Source of the DNA: CAZSSM01 sp964609385
GTDB taxonomy: Bacteria > Planctomycetota > Planctomycetia > Isosphaerales > Isosphaeraceae
Reading direction: 5' to 3'
Length of the DNA: 64,000 bases
Assembly: GCA_964609385.1 (NCBI GenBank)
Contig: CAZSSM010000026.1
Location: 1-64,000 of the forward strand
In this document: positions 18,309 to 27,355 of the stretch, piece after piece
Numbering within the stretch: the stretch's first letter is position 1
Layout of the letters: each line of letters opens with the position of its first letter
Made by a program: the position numbers and the translations under genes
The notes under the pieces: generated by a model
What the model was told of the DNA's origin: nothing
The model's database searches: none
What the model saw: the letters and a program-made list of their open reading frames with translations, nothing else

Positions 18309-18563
18309 CCCCGCTCCGGTTCACCGAAGATCTGAGGGTTGTCGCGGCGCCTCCCAGAGACGAGATTGCTGTGAGCCCCAGCCAGACCCGAATGACCTCT
18401 GTTCGATCCGTTCATGTCCGATTCCGAGGCACATTGCCGTTCTTCGTCGCGTCTGCTCGTGACCGGCGTCGTGTCCCCGTTTCCACCCAGGACTCGCTGA
18501 CTCTTCAGGCCCGTGACCTTGGGGCTTCGCGACCTCGACGCACGTCTGGAGCCGATCGTCGCC

Positions 18564-20294
18564 ATGATCGATGACCAATCGCCCGGGATCGCCGCGCGCC
18601 ATTTGGATTCCGAGTCGGAGCCGGCTCGTCCGATCTCGAGGACCGATTCGCGAGTTCCGGATCGAGATCCGCATCGCGTCCCGGATCCCTCGGAGCTGAC
18701 CGCCCTCTCCTCCTCGGAAGCCTTGTTCCGGTCGCTCATCGAGAACAACGCTGATGGGATCATGGTCGTCGATCGCCATGGAAGCGTCTGCTATGTCAAT
18801 CCGATGACGTGTCTCCTGCTAGGTCGCAGCCGTGACGAACTGCTGGGTAGCACCTTCGGGGTGCCATTGGCCCCCGAGGAATCGACCGAGATCGAATTGC
18901 CCAGGTCAGGACAACCGGTCCGAATCGCCGAACTCCGCGTCGCCGAAATCCCCTGGCGCGACCAATCAGCATATCTGGTCTCGCTCCGCGACGTCACTGA
19001 GCGTCATCATCAGCAGGAACAGTTACGGCGGACCAGCCGCGCCTTGGCTGAGGCTGACCGCCGTAAGGATCAGTTCCTAGCCATGCTCGCTCACGAACTG
19101 CGCAATCCCCTGGGTGCCATCGATGCAGCCGTCCAATTGCTCCACAATCACCGGCAAGATCCCGGGTTGATCGACCACAATCTCGGCGTCATGGACCGCC
19201 AAGTTCAGATCCTCGTCCGGCTTATCGACGACCTCATGGATGTCTCGCGGATCACCCGAGGCGAGATCGAGCTGCGGATTAGGTCGATCGACCTCCACGA
19301 ACTGATGGACCGGGCCATTGAGACCGTCCGGCCCCTCATCGAGCAGAGACGCCACACGTTCCATGTCGGATATCCTGAGCGGCCTCTTCGACTGATGGCC
19401 GATCCCGTCCGGATGACTCAGGTTTTGGCCAACCTGCTGCATAACGCGGCCAAGTACACCGAGCCCGGTGGTCGAATCGAGCTCCAGGCCGAGCGGGTCG
19501 ACCAGCCTGGCTCATCCGAATCGGAAGTTCTGATCCGAGTCCTTGACAGCGGCATCGGTATCGAATCGACGAACCTCGATTCAATCTTCGAGCTGTTCGT
19601 TCAGGCCGACCAGGGGTTGGATCGGCCCTTGGGTGGGCTCGGTATCGGCCTGACCCAGGTCCAACGCCTGGTCGAACTGCACTCCGGGACTGTTGAGGCC
19701 TTCAGCGACGGTCCGGGTTTCGGTAGCGAGTTTCGAATCCGCCTCCCTTTGACGCATGATTATGAGCAGCCCAACTCGGATGCATTCTCGACACTCACCA
19801 CCGATCCGCAGCGCAACGGCCATGCTTGGTCCGGCCGTCTCAATCAGATCCCAGGCGTATCGACATCCCGATCGACAACCGGGGCATCGGGCCTTCGGCT
19901 CCTGATCGCCGACGACAACACCGACGCGGCCCGGTTGATCGGCATGATCCTGGAGAGTCGCGGGACCTTCGACGTGCGGATCGTTCACGATGGCTGTGCC
20001 GCGCTGGAGACGGTCTATGCGTTCCTGCCCGAGGTGATCGTGCTCGACATCGGCCTGCCAGGCATGGACGGCTTCGCGATCGCGGAGCGGGTCCGCTATT
20101 CCGAGGCGATCGGCGAGCTACCGCCACCCCGTCGTCGGATCGTGGCCGTCTCCGGGTATGGCTGCCCCGCATCCAAGCAACGGGGGCGGGACGCCGGCTT
20201 CGATGACCATCTGGTCAAGCCGGTCGACCCCGAGGCCCTGTTCGCCCGAATCGTCCAGCCGGCGGACGGCCCGGGCGGAACCGGGACCTGTTGA
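18564..20294 (+). CDS. Hybrid sensor histidine kinase (PAS-HisKA-HATPase-receiver) downstream of kaiC
   Basis: 576 residues from ATG 18564 (GGAG about 12 bases upstream; a GTG at 18513 would add 17 residues). Order: disordered N-terminus, PAS (about 50-150; FRSLIENNADGIMVVDRHG), HisKA with phospho-acceptor His177 in LAHELRNPL, HATPase with N box LLHNAAKY, G1 DSGIGI and G2 GGLGIGL, a linker, and a C-terminal receiver with Asp495 in VLDIGLPGMDG and Lys in DHLVKPVDP. No membrane segment. The nearest plus-strand gene is kaiC, 255 bases upstream, making this the candidate output or input kinase of the Kai module. It lacks the KaiB-like sensor domain of cyanobacterial SasA. No DNA-binding response regulator is nearby. 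Confidence 0.88.
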   Translation: MIDDQSPGIAARHLDSESEPARPISRTDSRVPDRDPHRVPDPSELTALSSSEALFRSLIENNADGIMVVDRHGSVCYVNPMTCLLLGRSRDELLGSTFGVPLAPEESTEIELPRSGQPVRIAELRVAEIPWRDQSAYLVSLRDVTERHHQQEQLRRTSRALAEADRRKDQFLAMLAHELRNPLGAIDAAVQLLHNHRQDPGLIDHNLGVMDRQVQILVRLIDDLMDVSRITRGEIELRIRSIDLHELMDRAIETVRPLIEQRRHTFHVGYPERPLRLMADPVRMTQVLANLLHNAAKYTEPGGRIELQAERVDQPGSSESEVLIRVLDSGIGIESTNLDSIFELFVQADQGLDRPLGGLGIGLTQVQRLVELHSGTVEAFSDGPGFGSEFRIRLPLTHDYEQPNSDAFSTLTTDPQRNGHAWSGRLNQIPGVSTSRSTTGASGLRLLIADDNTDAARLIGMILESRGTFDVRIVHDGCAALETVYAFLPEVIVLDIGLPGMDGFAIAERVRYSEAIGELPPPRRRIVAVSGYGCPASKQRGRDAGFDDHLVKPVDPEALFARIVQPADGPGGTGTC

Positions 20295-20327
20295 TGCCCA
20301 GATGTGTCGACCGTCAGCGGGCCGAGC

Positions 20328-23300
20328 CTATGACAGGAATGTGGGGGATGCGGCCTGAGATGGGTTGGCCCGCGTCAACGCTCGAGCCCTCCGAGGGAGC
20401 TGAACGGTGAACGTCGAGCCGGCCCCGGGCCTGGTCTCGTGGACGATCTGTCCGTCGTGATGATCGACGATCCGGTTGGCGATGCTCAAGCCGATCCCGA
20501 CCGCCCCTTGTTGAATCTTGGTGGTGAAGAACGGATCATAAATGCGAGTTTCGGCGTCGGGATGGATCCCAGACCCGGTATCGCGGACGATTAGGAGGGC
20601 TTGGTCCGCATCGGTAGCCCGGACGGTCATGGTTACTTCACCGCCATGCCCACAAGCCTCGATGGCGTTATTGACCAGATTGACGAGGACCAATTCGATG
20701 TCGGTGGAATGGACCTCGGCAACGACCGGATCGGAGGGGATCTCGGTGATCAGCCGCACGCCCCGGCCCATGGCATAGTGTGCGGTGAGGGAAGTGACCT
20801 GCCGGACCAGTTCGGTCAGGTTGGTCGGCGTTGGTGCGGAGGTTTCGGGCCGGGCGAACTGCATGACGCTCTGGATGATCCGCCCGGCGCGTTGGGCGTC
20901 GTGGACGATCGCCTGCAACGACTGCTGGGTCTCGGCTCGCCAGTCGACGCGGTTCGAGGGGAGCCCGTCTTGGCCCTCGGCGATCAATTGAACGTTTTGG
21001 GCGTGCAACGTGATTGCACCCAAGGGGTTGTTGATTTGATGTGCGAGACCTGCCGCCAGGGTGCCGATGGCGGCCAGCCGTTGGGTCCGTTGCGCGATCT
21101 GTTCCAGTTGGACGCGGCTCCGGATGTCCCGGACGAATGCGCAGCCGTGATGCCAGCCCTGGCCTTGCATGTGGGCCGCGACGACCTCCACGGGGATCAG
21201 GCCGGAATCGGTCTCCAGCGTGCTCCGCATGATCGTCGGTCGATTGGTCCGGAGCCAGGCCCAGGCCGCCTCCCAGGTCTCTTCGGGCAAGATGCCCGGG
21301 ATCTGCTCCACATTGGTTTGGAGCAACTCGGCGCGCGAACGTCCCAGGAGCGTCGTGGCGGCCTGGTTCACGTCCAACATCTGCCCGTGCTCATCGAAGA
21401 TCAGCAGGGCCTCGGGCGCATTGTGGAGCACGAACTGCGCCCGTTTCAACCGTTGCTCGGTGGTCGTGCGTTCCGTGACATCCTCGGCGAAGCCCGAGAC
21501 GATCCGATCGCGCGGCCCGTGACCCCCGTCTGAGTGCTGGACACTCGACGCGTCGTGGTCGGTCTGATCCTCGTTGATGAAGGCCCGATCCTGGATCCAA
21601 CGGATCTCGCCGTCAGGACGGATGATCCGGTAGGTGATCTCGCGATAGGCCTGGGTGTCCTCGGACCAGACCCGAAAGCGTTCCCGATCCTCGGGGTGGA
21701 TCGTGGAGAGGAATTGGCCGGATCCTTGTTGGAGCCAGTCAACGGTCCGTCCCCAGATCCGCTCGAACGAGGAGCTGACGTAGAGGTGTTCGGGCTGGCC
21801 AAGGCGGGCCATCCAGAAGCCGATCGGCAGCGATTCGGCCAGTTGGTGGAGCCGTTTGTTCTTCTCGCGGAGCGAACGGTAGGCACGGTCCAGTTCCTCG
21901 GTGCGTTCTCGGACACGTTGCTCCAAGAGGTCGTGGGACTGCGCCAAGTCCATTTCGGCCTGGACTTGCTCGGTCACGTCGATGACCACGCCTTGGAATA
22001 GGATCGGGCCGTCTTCGGGATGATGCGCCACGGCGGAGCAGCGATACCAACGCGTTTGCCTGGTCACCAGGTGTTGGCCTGAGAAGGTCAGGCTGAAGGG
22101 GTTGGCGTCGGAGGCGGCTTTCAGGAAGGCTTGGTCGAAGGCGTCGCGTTGATCGTCGGAGAGCAACTCGGCCCAGAGTTCGGGGTGCTCGAGGAACGCC
22201 GAGGATGAGACTCCATAGAGATCCTGGCATCCGTCGCTAATATAATTCAGCGCGACGACCGGCCGAGTCGCATCGGGTGGGTCGAGAAAGCGCAGTTCAA
22301 AGATGACCCCAGGCACCACATCGACGATCCCCTGGAGCCGTTGCTCGGCCGCCTGAAGTCGGTAGGCCATCATCTTGGACGGCGTAATATCCAGGGTCAC
22401 GCCATCCCAGACGACCGTTCCATCTTGCTGCTGATGGGGGACCGAGAGGCATTGGACCCATCGGGTTTGCCCATCGGGATGGACGATCCGAAATTGCTTG
22501 TTCATCGGACCCAGAGTCCGATGCGAGTCCTCAACATGATTCAGGACCGCGGGCAGATCCTCGGGATGGACGGCCTCGGCGAAGTGGCAGAAGTCATCGA
22601 GGAGCCGATCGGCCTCAACACCGAAGACCTTCACAGCGTCTTGGCTGATCGCGGTGACCTTGAAGGTGCCCTCAGGGTCGACGACGAACCGATAAGTCAC
22701 ACCGGGGACCGCATCGATGATGTTTTGAAGCCGAATTTGGGTCTCTTCCAGTCGATGTTCGGCTACTTTGAGTTGGGTGACGTCGAGGATCATGCCGTCG
22801 AGGACGGTAAGCCCTTGAGGATAGGGGCCCGGGCGTCGTCGCGCGAAGGCCTGCATCCAACGGATCTGGCCGTCGGGCCATCGGATCCGGTAGTGGATCT
22901 GGTCGAATTCGAGATGGCTCTGCAGGGACTCCAACCAGCGTTGAATGGCGGGCAGATCCTCGGGATGGACGATCGGCCAGAACCAACTCAGGTCGGGGCC
23001 GGGCGGATCGGGATCGACGCCATAGAGTTCCTTGAGTCCCTCGCTGACATAGAGCAATCGAACGTCACCGGAGTCGCGATGATAACTGACCTGCAGGATG
23101 ATACTGGGCATCATCCGGAGCACGCCCTGAAGTCTCGAGCGTTCGCGATCCAGTTCCTCCTCGGTGATCTTGCGACGGTGGATGTCGAGCAAGAGACCGT
23201 CCCATGCGGTTCGTCCCTCGAGGGTCTGTCGGGGCCGGGCCAAGGCGTGGACCCATCGGATTTGACCATCGGGGCGAACCAGTCGGAACTCTTCCTCCCA

Positions 23301-24452
23301 GATGTTTGCCCCGGTCGGATGGATCAGGTGTTTTAACGAGGACTCACAGCGTTCCCGATCTACTTCGGAGATCGGAAACGCTTCAGAGGGGGCCCTGCCC
23401 TGAATCCGCTCGGGGCAGAGCCCGGTGTACCGTTCGATTCCGGGACTGACGTAACCGACGACGATCCGGTCGTCCTCGTCCTGGCAGAGTTGCAGGACCA
23501 CGCCGGGCATGTCCCGGAGAACCTCTTGAAGCCGAGCCTGCGCCTCCTGCTTCTCGCGCTCGCTGCGACGCAGGTGGGTGACGTCCTTGATCAGGGCCAA
23601 AACACCGCGCGGTTGCTGGTTCGGGTCGCGATCGGGCAGGAAGCGACAATCATAGTTATGCGGGCCGTCCGCCTCGAGCGACGTCAGCTTCACCTCGCCG
23701 CCGTGCCCAGATTTCAGCGTGGTCTCCCATTCATTTTGCCAACGTTGGCAGAGTTCGGCGTCGGCGTGGGTCCCGTCGTGGACCTGTCGCAAGGTCTCGT
23801 CCAACCCACGCGGCGCGGCGAAGCCGATCTCCCGGAACGGCTCACTCAAGATCCCGTTGCGATTAACCCGGTAGATGTTTTCGAAGGCTAGGCTCAGGAG
23901 CTGGGAGGCGGCCCATTCGATGTCCAGCAACGAGTTGCTGTCCGCCTCAGAGAAGCCGGGCCCGGATGCCCCATCGATTTCGTCGGCGTCGCGAAACGCG
24001 GTCGACCGCTGGGCCCTGGCCAGCGCGAAGTTGATGACGGCGATCCCGAGAATCGCCGTCAAGACCAGCATGCCCCGCAACCCATAAGCTGGGGGCTGTC
24101 CCAGAGTTGGGATGTGCACGGCTAGGCCCAGGATCGCGACACCCATCAAGAGCAGCCCCCACGCGATCGGGTGCGTGTCGAGGCGGGGTAGGAGGACGCA
24201 ACGGATCCGGAAGCACTGCCAGGACGCCAGGAACAGCAGGGCCGACATCAGCAGTTGCGGCATCGTCTTCGGGCTCGCCTGAAGGCGTTCGACCTCTCCG
24301 CGAACGATCGGTCCACGTAGAGGATCGGGACGGAATCGATTCCATGTGACGTGGCAGCGGACACATCGTCGTTTCGACGTTGCACGCCCATTTCGGCATT
24401 CCACAAGAACCGAACGGCCCTCCTCGTTCAAGAGGGCGACGTTGTTCAACAT
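20328..24452 (-). CDS. Membrane-associated multi-PAS sensor histidine kinase
   Basis: Up to 1374 residues. Two hydrophobic stretches occur in the first 140 residues (MSALLFLASWQCF, WGLLLMGVAILGLAV, MLVLTAILGIAVINF). About seven PAS/PAC units follow; four in the middle share the start 'LQ-x-(V/I)-(L/V)-x-x-(M/V)-P-(G/S)-(V/I)-x' and end in 'WDG-x-x-LDI', suggesting serial duplication. The kinase core has the acceptor His1138 in LAHQINNPLGAI (the common Glu after His is Gln), an N box NLVNNAIEA, and G boxes DTGSGI and VGIGLSIA. There is no receiver, so it must signal to a separate regulator. It converges on the Kai-linked kinase with 33 bases between stops. Start uncertain: ATG 24452 lacks a clear ribosome site and ATG 24263, just before the first membrane segment, is an alternative. 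Confidence 0.85.
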   Translation of the reverse strand: MLNNVALLNEEGRSVLVECRNGRATSKRRCVRCHVTWNRFRPDPLRGPIVRGEVERLQASPKTMPQLLMSALLFLASWQCFRIRCVLLPRLDTHPIAWGLLLMGVAILGLAVHIPTLGQPPAYGLRGMLVLTAILGIAVINFALARAQRSTAFRDADEIDGASGPGFSEADSNSLLDIEWAASQLLSLAFENIYRVNRNGILSEPFREIGFAAPRGLDETLRQVHDGTHADAELCQRWQNEWETTLKSGHGGEVKLTSLEADGPHNYDCRFLPDRDPNQQPRGVLALIKDVTHLRRSEREKQEAQARLQEVLRDMPGVVLQLCQDEDDRIVVGYVSPGIERYTGLCPERIQGRAPSEAFPISEVDRERCESSLKHLIHPTGANIWEEEFRLVRPDGQIRWVHALARPRQTLEGRTAWDGLLLDIHRRKITEEELDRERSRLQGVLRMMPSIILQVSYHRDSGDVRLLYVSEGLKELYGVDPDPPGPDLSWFWPIVHPEDLPAIQRWLESLQSHLEFDQIHYRIRWPDGQIRWMQAFARRRPGPYPQGLTVLDGMILDVTQLKVAEHRLEETQIRLQNIIDAVPGVTYRFVVDPEGTFKVTAISQDAVKVFGVEADRLLDDFCHFAEAVHPEDLPAVLNHVEDSHRTLGPMNKQFRIVHPDGQTRWVQCLSVPHQQQDGTVVWDGVTLDITPSKMMAYRLQAAEQRLQGIVDVVPGVIFELRFLDPPDATRPVVALNYISDGCQDLYGVSSSAFLEHPELWAELLSDDQRDAFDQAFLKAASDANPFSLTFSGQHLVTRQTRWYRCSAVAHHPEDGPILFQGVVIDVTEQVQAEMDLAQSHDLLEQRVRERTEELDRAYRSLREKNKRLHQLAESLPIGFWMARLGQPEHLYVSSSFERIWGRTVDWLQQGSGQFLSTIHPEDRERFRVWSEDTQAYREITYRIIRPDGEIRWIQDRAFINEDQTDHDASSVQHSDGGHGPRDRIVSGFAEDVTERTTTEQRLKRAQFVLHNAPEALLIFDEHGQMLDVNQAATTLLGRSRAELLQTNVEQIPGILPEETWEAAWAWLRTNRPTIMRSTLETDSGLIPVEVVAAHMQGQGWHHGCAFVRDIRSRVQLEQIAQRTQRLAAIGTLAAGLAHQINNPLGAITLHAQNVQLIAEGQDGLPSNRVDWRAETQQSLQAIVHDAQRAGRIIQSVMQFARPETSAPTPTNLTELVRQVTSLTAHYAMGRGVRLITEIPSDPVVAEVHSTDIELVLVNLVNNAIEACGHGGEVTMTVRATDADQALLIVRDTGSGIHPDAETRIYDPFFTTKIQQGAVGIGLSIANRIVDHHDGQIVHETRPGAGSTFTVQLPRRARALTRANPSQAASPTFLS

Positions 24453-24567
24453 AGCAGGATGGGCCTGGTCATCACGCTTTGCTCAACAGCGTTGTCTCGA
24501 GCGAAGTCGTGATCCGGATTGTCCAGGCCGTTGATGTCATGGGAGCGACAGACCGTGGGATCGCGGA

Positions 24568-25575
24568 TCAGCGTTCGTTGGGCATCGGCAGGCCCATCGC
24601 CTTCATCAAGCGCTGGAGGTCTTCCCAGGTCTTCTTCTTCGCCTCGGGGTTCCGGAGCAGATAGGCGGGGTGATAGGTCGCGATGGCGGGGGTCCCGAAG
24701 GCGCGATGCCAACGTTTGCGAAGTTGGCCGATCGGCACGACCGTCTCGAGGACACGCTGCGCGGCCACAGCGCCGAGCAGGCAGAGATACTTGGGGCGGA
24801 CCAACTCGATCTGACGATGAAGGTAGCCGATGCAGTTGGCCGCCTCGTCCGGCTCGGGGTTCCGGTTCCCGGGTGGGCGACACTTGAGAATGTTGGCGAT
24901 GTAGACGTCCTCGCGCCTCAAGCCCATCCCTTTGGTGAGCATATCGTTGAGCAACTGGCCGGCGCGTCCCACGAACGGGACGCCGGTCCGATCCTCGTCG
25001 GCGCCGGGCGCTTCGCCGATGATCATCAGGTCGGCCGTCGGTGAGCCATCGGCGAAGACCGTATTGGTCCGAGTCGCGGCCAACTCAGCACATTTGGCGC
25101 ATTGCGCTACGGTCTGGGCCAGGATTTGGAGCTGGGCCGCTCGTTCCTCGACTGGCAGCTCGGGCTGCTCGAACCCTTCGTTGTCGAAGAGCGACTGGGT
25201 CGGCAACGGCGAAGGCGCGGACGTGATTGGGGTGGTTCGCGTCCGCTTTCGCTTCGGATCGGCTTCGTCTGTGCGTTTGGGGGGCGTCGATGATGGGGGC
25301 GACCCACCATCGATGGGCGGTCGGCCTTGATCCTCATGACCGGGAACGGGACTGCTCGGCGCCTGGTTGATCTCCGGTTCCTGATCCGGGACCGCGACCT
25401 GGTTGGCCGACTCTTGGGAAGGCGATGCTTCCGTCCCAGATAATGCCGAGGCAAGGGCGACAACGGCCGACGTCCGAGGCTGGGGAAGCCGGTCGACCCC
25501 CGCGCCGCGGAGCGCTTCCAACTGAAGACTGGCCTGGTCGAGCATGGCGGCACGTTGGGGATCTTGGGAGGACAC
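24568..25575 (-). CDS. Family 4 uracil-DNA glycosylase (iron-sulfur) with a long disordered N-terminal extension
   Basis: 335 residues; the catalytic domain is residues about 140-335. Motif A is GEAPGADEDRTGVPFVGRAGQLL at 187 and motif B is YHPAYLLR at 301. Four cysteines that hold the 4Fe-4S cluster are visible: Cys159 and Cys162 (CAKC), Cys232 (NILKCRPPGNR) and Cys248. The enzyme removes uracil from DNA in base-excision repair. Residues 30-135 are Pro/Ser/Glu-rich with a basic patch (PKRKRTRT at 107), probably a flexible tether. Family members without this extension are about 200 residues. It is on the same strand as the downstream multi-PAS kinase gene, 115 bases before it. Confidence 0.92.
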   Translation of the reverse strand: MSSQDPQRAAMLDQASLQLEALRGAGVDRLPQPRTSAVVALASALSGTEASPSQESANQVAVPDQEPEINQAPSSPVPGHEDQGRPPIDGGSPPSSTPPKRTDEADPKRKRTRTTPITSAPSPLPTQSLFDNEGFEQPELPVEERAAQLQILAQTVAQCAKCAELAATRTNTVFADGSPTADLMIIGEAPGADEDRTGVPFVGRAGQLLNDMLTKGMGLRREDVYIANILKCRPPGNRNPEPDEAANCIGYLHRQIELVRPKYLCLLGAVAAQRVLETVVPIGQLRKRWHRAFGTPAIATYHPAYLLRNPEAKKKTWEDLQRLMKAMGLPMPNER

Positions 25576-25674
25576 AGCGGGGATCCTTGGCCGAGGTCAG
25601 GTCGATCTGAAGACGTCTTCAGGGGCAGGCAACGTCTCGGGTTGACCGGCATGCGGAACAGAAAGGGGGGTTGG

Positions 25675-27057
25675 TCAAGAGACTGATTCGGTCGAGGCTT
25701 GAGCACAAGAGACCCGACTGTCGATTGCCGGTGGGCCGTCGTGGACATCCCGACGTAGACGCACTTGCTCCTGCTGTTCCTGAATGACCGCGTCCTCGGT
25801 TTCTTGGGTGATGAGCCGCGCCCCGCGATCATAAGTCATGTAGGACCACGCCCACTCGATCAGCACAACTAGTCGATTCCGGAAATCGATCAGGAAGATT
25901 AGGTGAACAAACAGCCAAGCCAACCAGGCGAGGACCCCCGAGAACCGGAGTCCGCGGATGTCGGCGACGGCCTTCTTGCGGCCGATCGTGGCCATGGTTC
26001 CCTTGTCGAGGTAGTGGAACGGTTCGCTCGGCTTGCCTTCGAGGGTCCGCTTGATGTTATCGGCGGCGTGACGACCAGTCTGCATGGCCGCCGGGGCCAG
26101 TCCCGGGACCAAGGAGCCGTCAGGTTGGGTCAGGTGGATCAGGTCGCCGGTGGCGAAGATTTCGGGATGACCGGGCACGGACAGGTCGGGCTCGACCTGG
26201 ATCCGCCCGCCACGGTCGCAGGGCGCGTCGAGGCTCTTGGTCAGCGGCGAGGCGGCCAGGCCTCCGGCCCAGCAGATCGTCCGGGTTTCAACCCACTGAT
26301 CGTCGCCGAACCGGACGCCTTGGCCGTTGATCTCCGAGGCACGGACTCCGGTATGGACCTCCACGCCGAGCGTTTCCAGTTGGCGTTGGGCTGAGGCCGA
26401 GAGCGACTCGACGAACTGGCCGAGAACGCGTTCTCCCCCCTCAATCAGAATGACCCGCGCGGTGGTTGGGTCGATGTGGCGGAAGTCCTTGGCCAAGGTC
26501 GCGCGGGCGACATCGCTGAAAGTCCCGGCCAGCTCGACGCCGGTCGGCCCGCCCCCGATGACCACGAAGGTCATCAGAGCAGCCCGCTCCTCAGGATCGG
26601 TCTCATACTCGGCGCGTTCGAAAGCCAAGAGCATCCGTCGACGGATCGTCAAGGCGTCCTCGATCGACTTCAGCCCGGGAGCATAAGGGGCCCATGCGTC
26701 GTGGCCGAAGTACTGGTACTGGGCGCCGGCGGCCAGGATTAAGTAGTCGTAGGACCGCTCGGTTCCGTCGGCCATCTCGAGGATCTTCCGAGCCGCGTCG
26801 ATGTGTGTGACCTCGCCGTGGACCACCTCGGTGTTGCATTGCGAGCGGAGGATCCGTCGGATCGGGTGCGCGATGTCGGTGGGGCTTAGGGCCGCGGTAG
26901 CCACCTGGTACAGCAAAGGTTGGAACAGGTGGTGGTTACGGCGGTCGATCAGAGTCAGGTTGACCGGAGCTTTACGGAGCCGCTTTGCGGCTTGGATCCC
27001 AGCGAATCCGCCGCCAATGATCACGACGTTCGGACGACGCGCTGTGGTTTCTGACAT
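25675..27057 (-). CDS. ndh: Type II NADH:quinone oxidoreductase (NDH-2)
   Basis: 460 residues from ATG 27057, behind GAAGG with 8-base spacing; the frame is open 18 codons further but without a ribosome site. The FAD motif is VVIIGGGFAGIQAAKRL near residue 11, followed by FQPLLYQVATAALSPTDIAHPIR, characteristic of NDH-2. The NAD(P)H motif is FVVIGGGPTGVELAG and the second FAD motif is PEIFATGDLIHL. Near the C-terminus VLAWLAWLFVHLIFLIDFRNRL is the membrane-attachment segment. The enzyme passes electrons from NADH to quinone without pumping protons. The ~45-residue tail after it is polar and variable. Confidence 0.92.
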   Translation of the reverse strand: MSETTARRPNVVIIGGGFAGIQAAKRLRKAPVNLTLIDRRNHHLFQPLLYQVATAALSPTDIAHPIRRILRSQCNTEVVHGEVTHIDAARKILEMADGTERSYDYLILAAGAQYQYFGHDAWAPYAPGLKSIEDALTIRRRMLLAFERAEYETDPEERAALMTFVVIGGGPTGVELAGTFSDVARATLAKDFRHIDPTTARVILIEGGERVLGQFVESLSASAQRQLETLGVEVHTGVRASEINGQGVRFGDDQWVETRTICWAGGLAASPLTKSLDAPCDRGGRIQVEPDLSVPGHPEIFATGDLIHLTQPDGSLVPGLAPAAMQTGRHAADNIKRTLEGKPSEPFHYLDKGTMATIGRKKAVADIRGLRFSGVLAWLAWLFVHLIFLIDFRNRLVVLIEWAWSYMTYDRGARLITQETEDAVIQEQQEQVRLRRDVHDGPPAIDSRVSCAQASTESVS

Positions 27058-27355
27058 TGATATTACCTTCGAAGTATGGGGGTGAGGCGGGCCGGCTCTG
27101 CGATCCGTCAAGGGTCCTTTAGTATTTCAGTCTTTCAAAGCGTCCATCGTCTCGAGACGAAAAGGAAGGCCTGACCTGTCGGCGATTAGCGGATGGATCG
27201 ACCTCGGCGACCGTTCGGATCGCGCAGATGCTCGGAGATCTCCGACCGCATCGAGGTTCTCGGAGATTTGTCAATCCGCAGAAACAAGCAATCGACATGC
27301 CGGAGGATCGATCGACTTGGAGTCGGTCTGACGGAGGGCGTCGTCGTCAAAGGGC

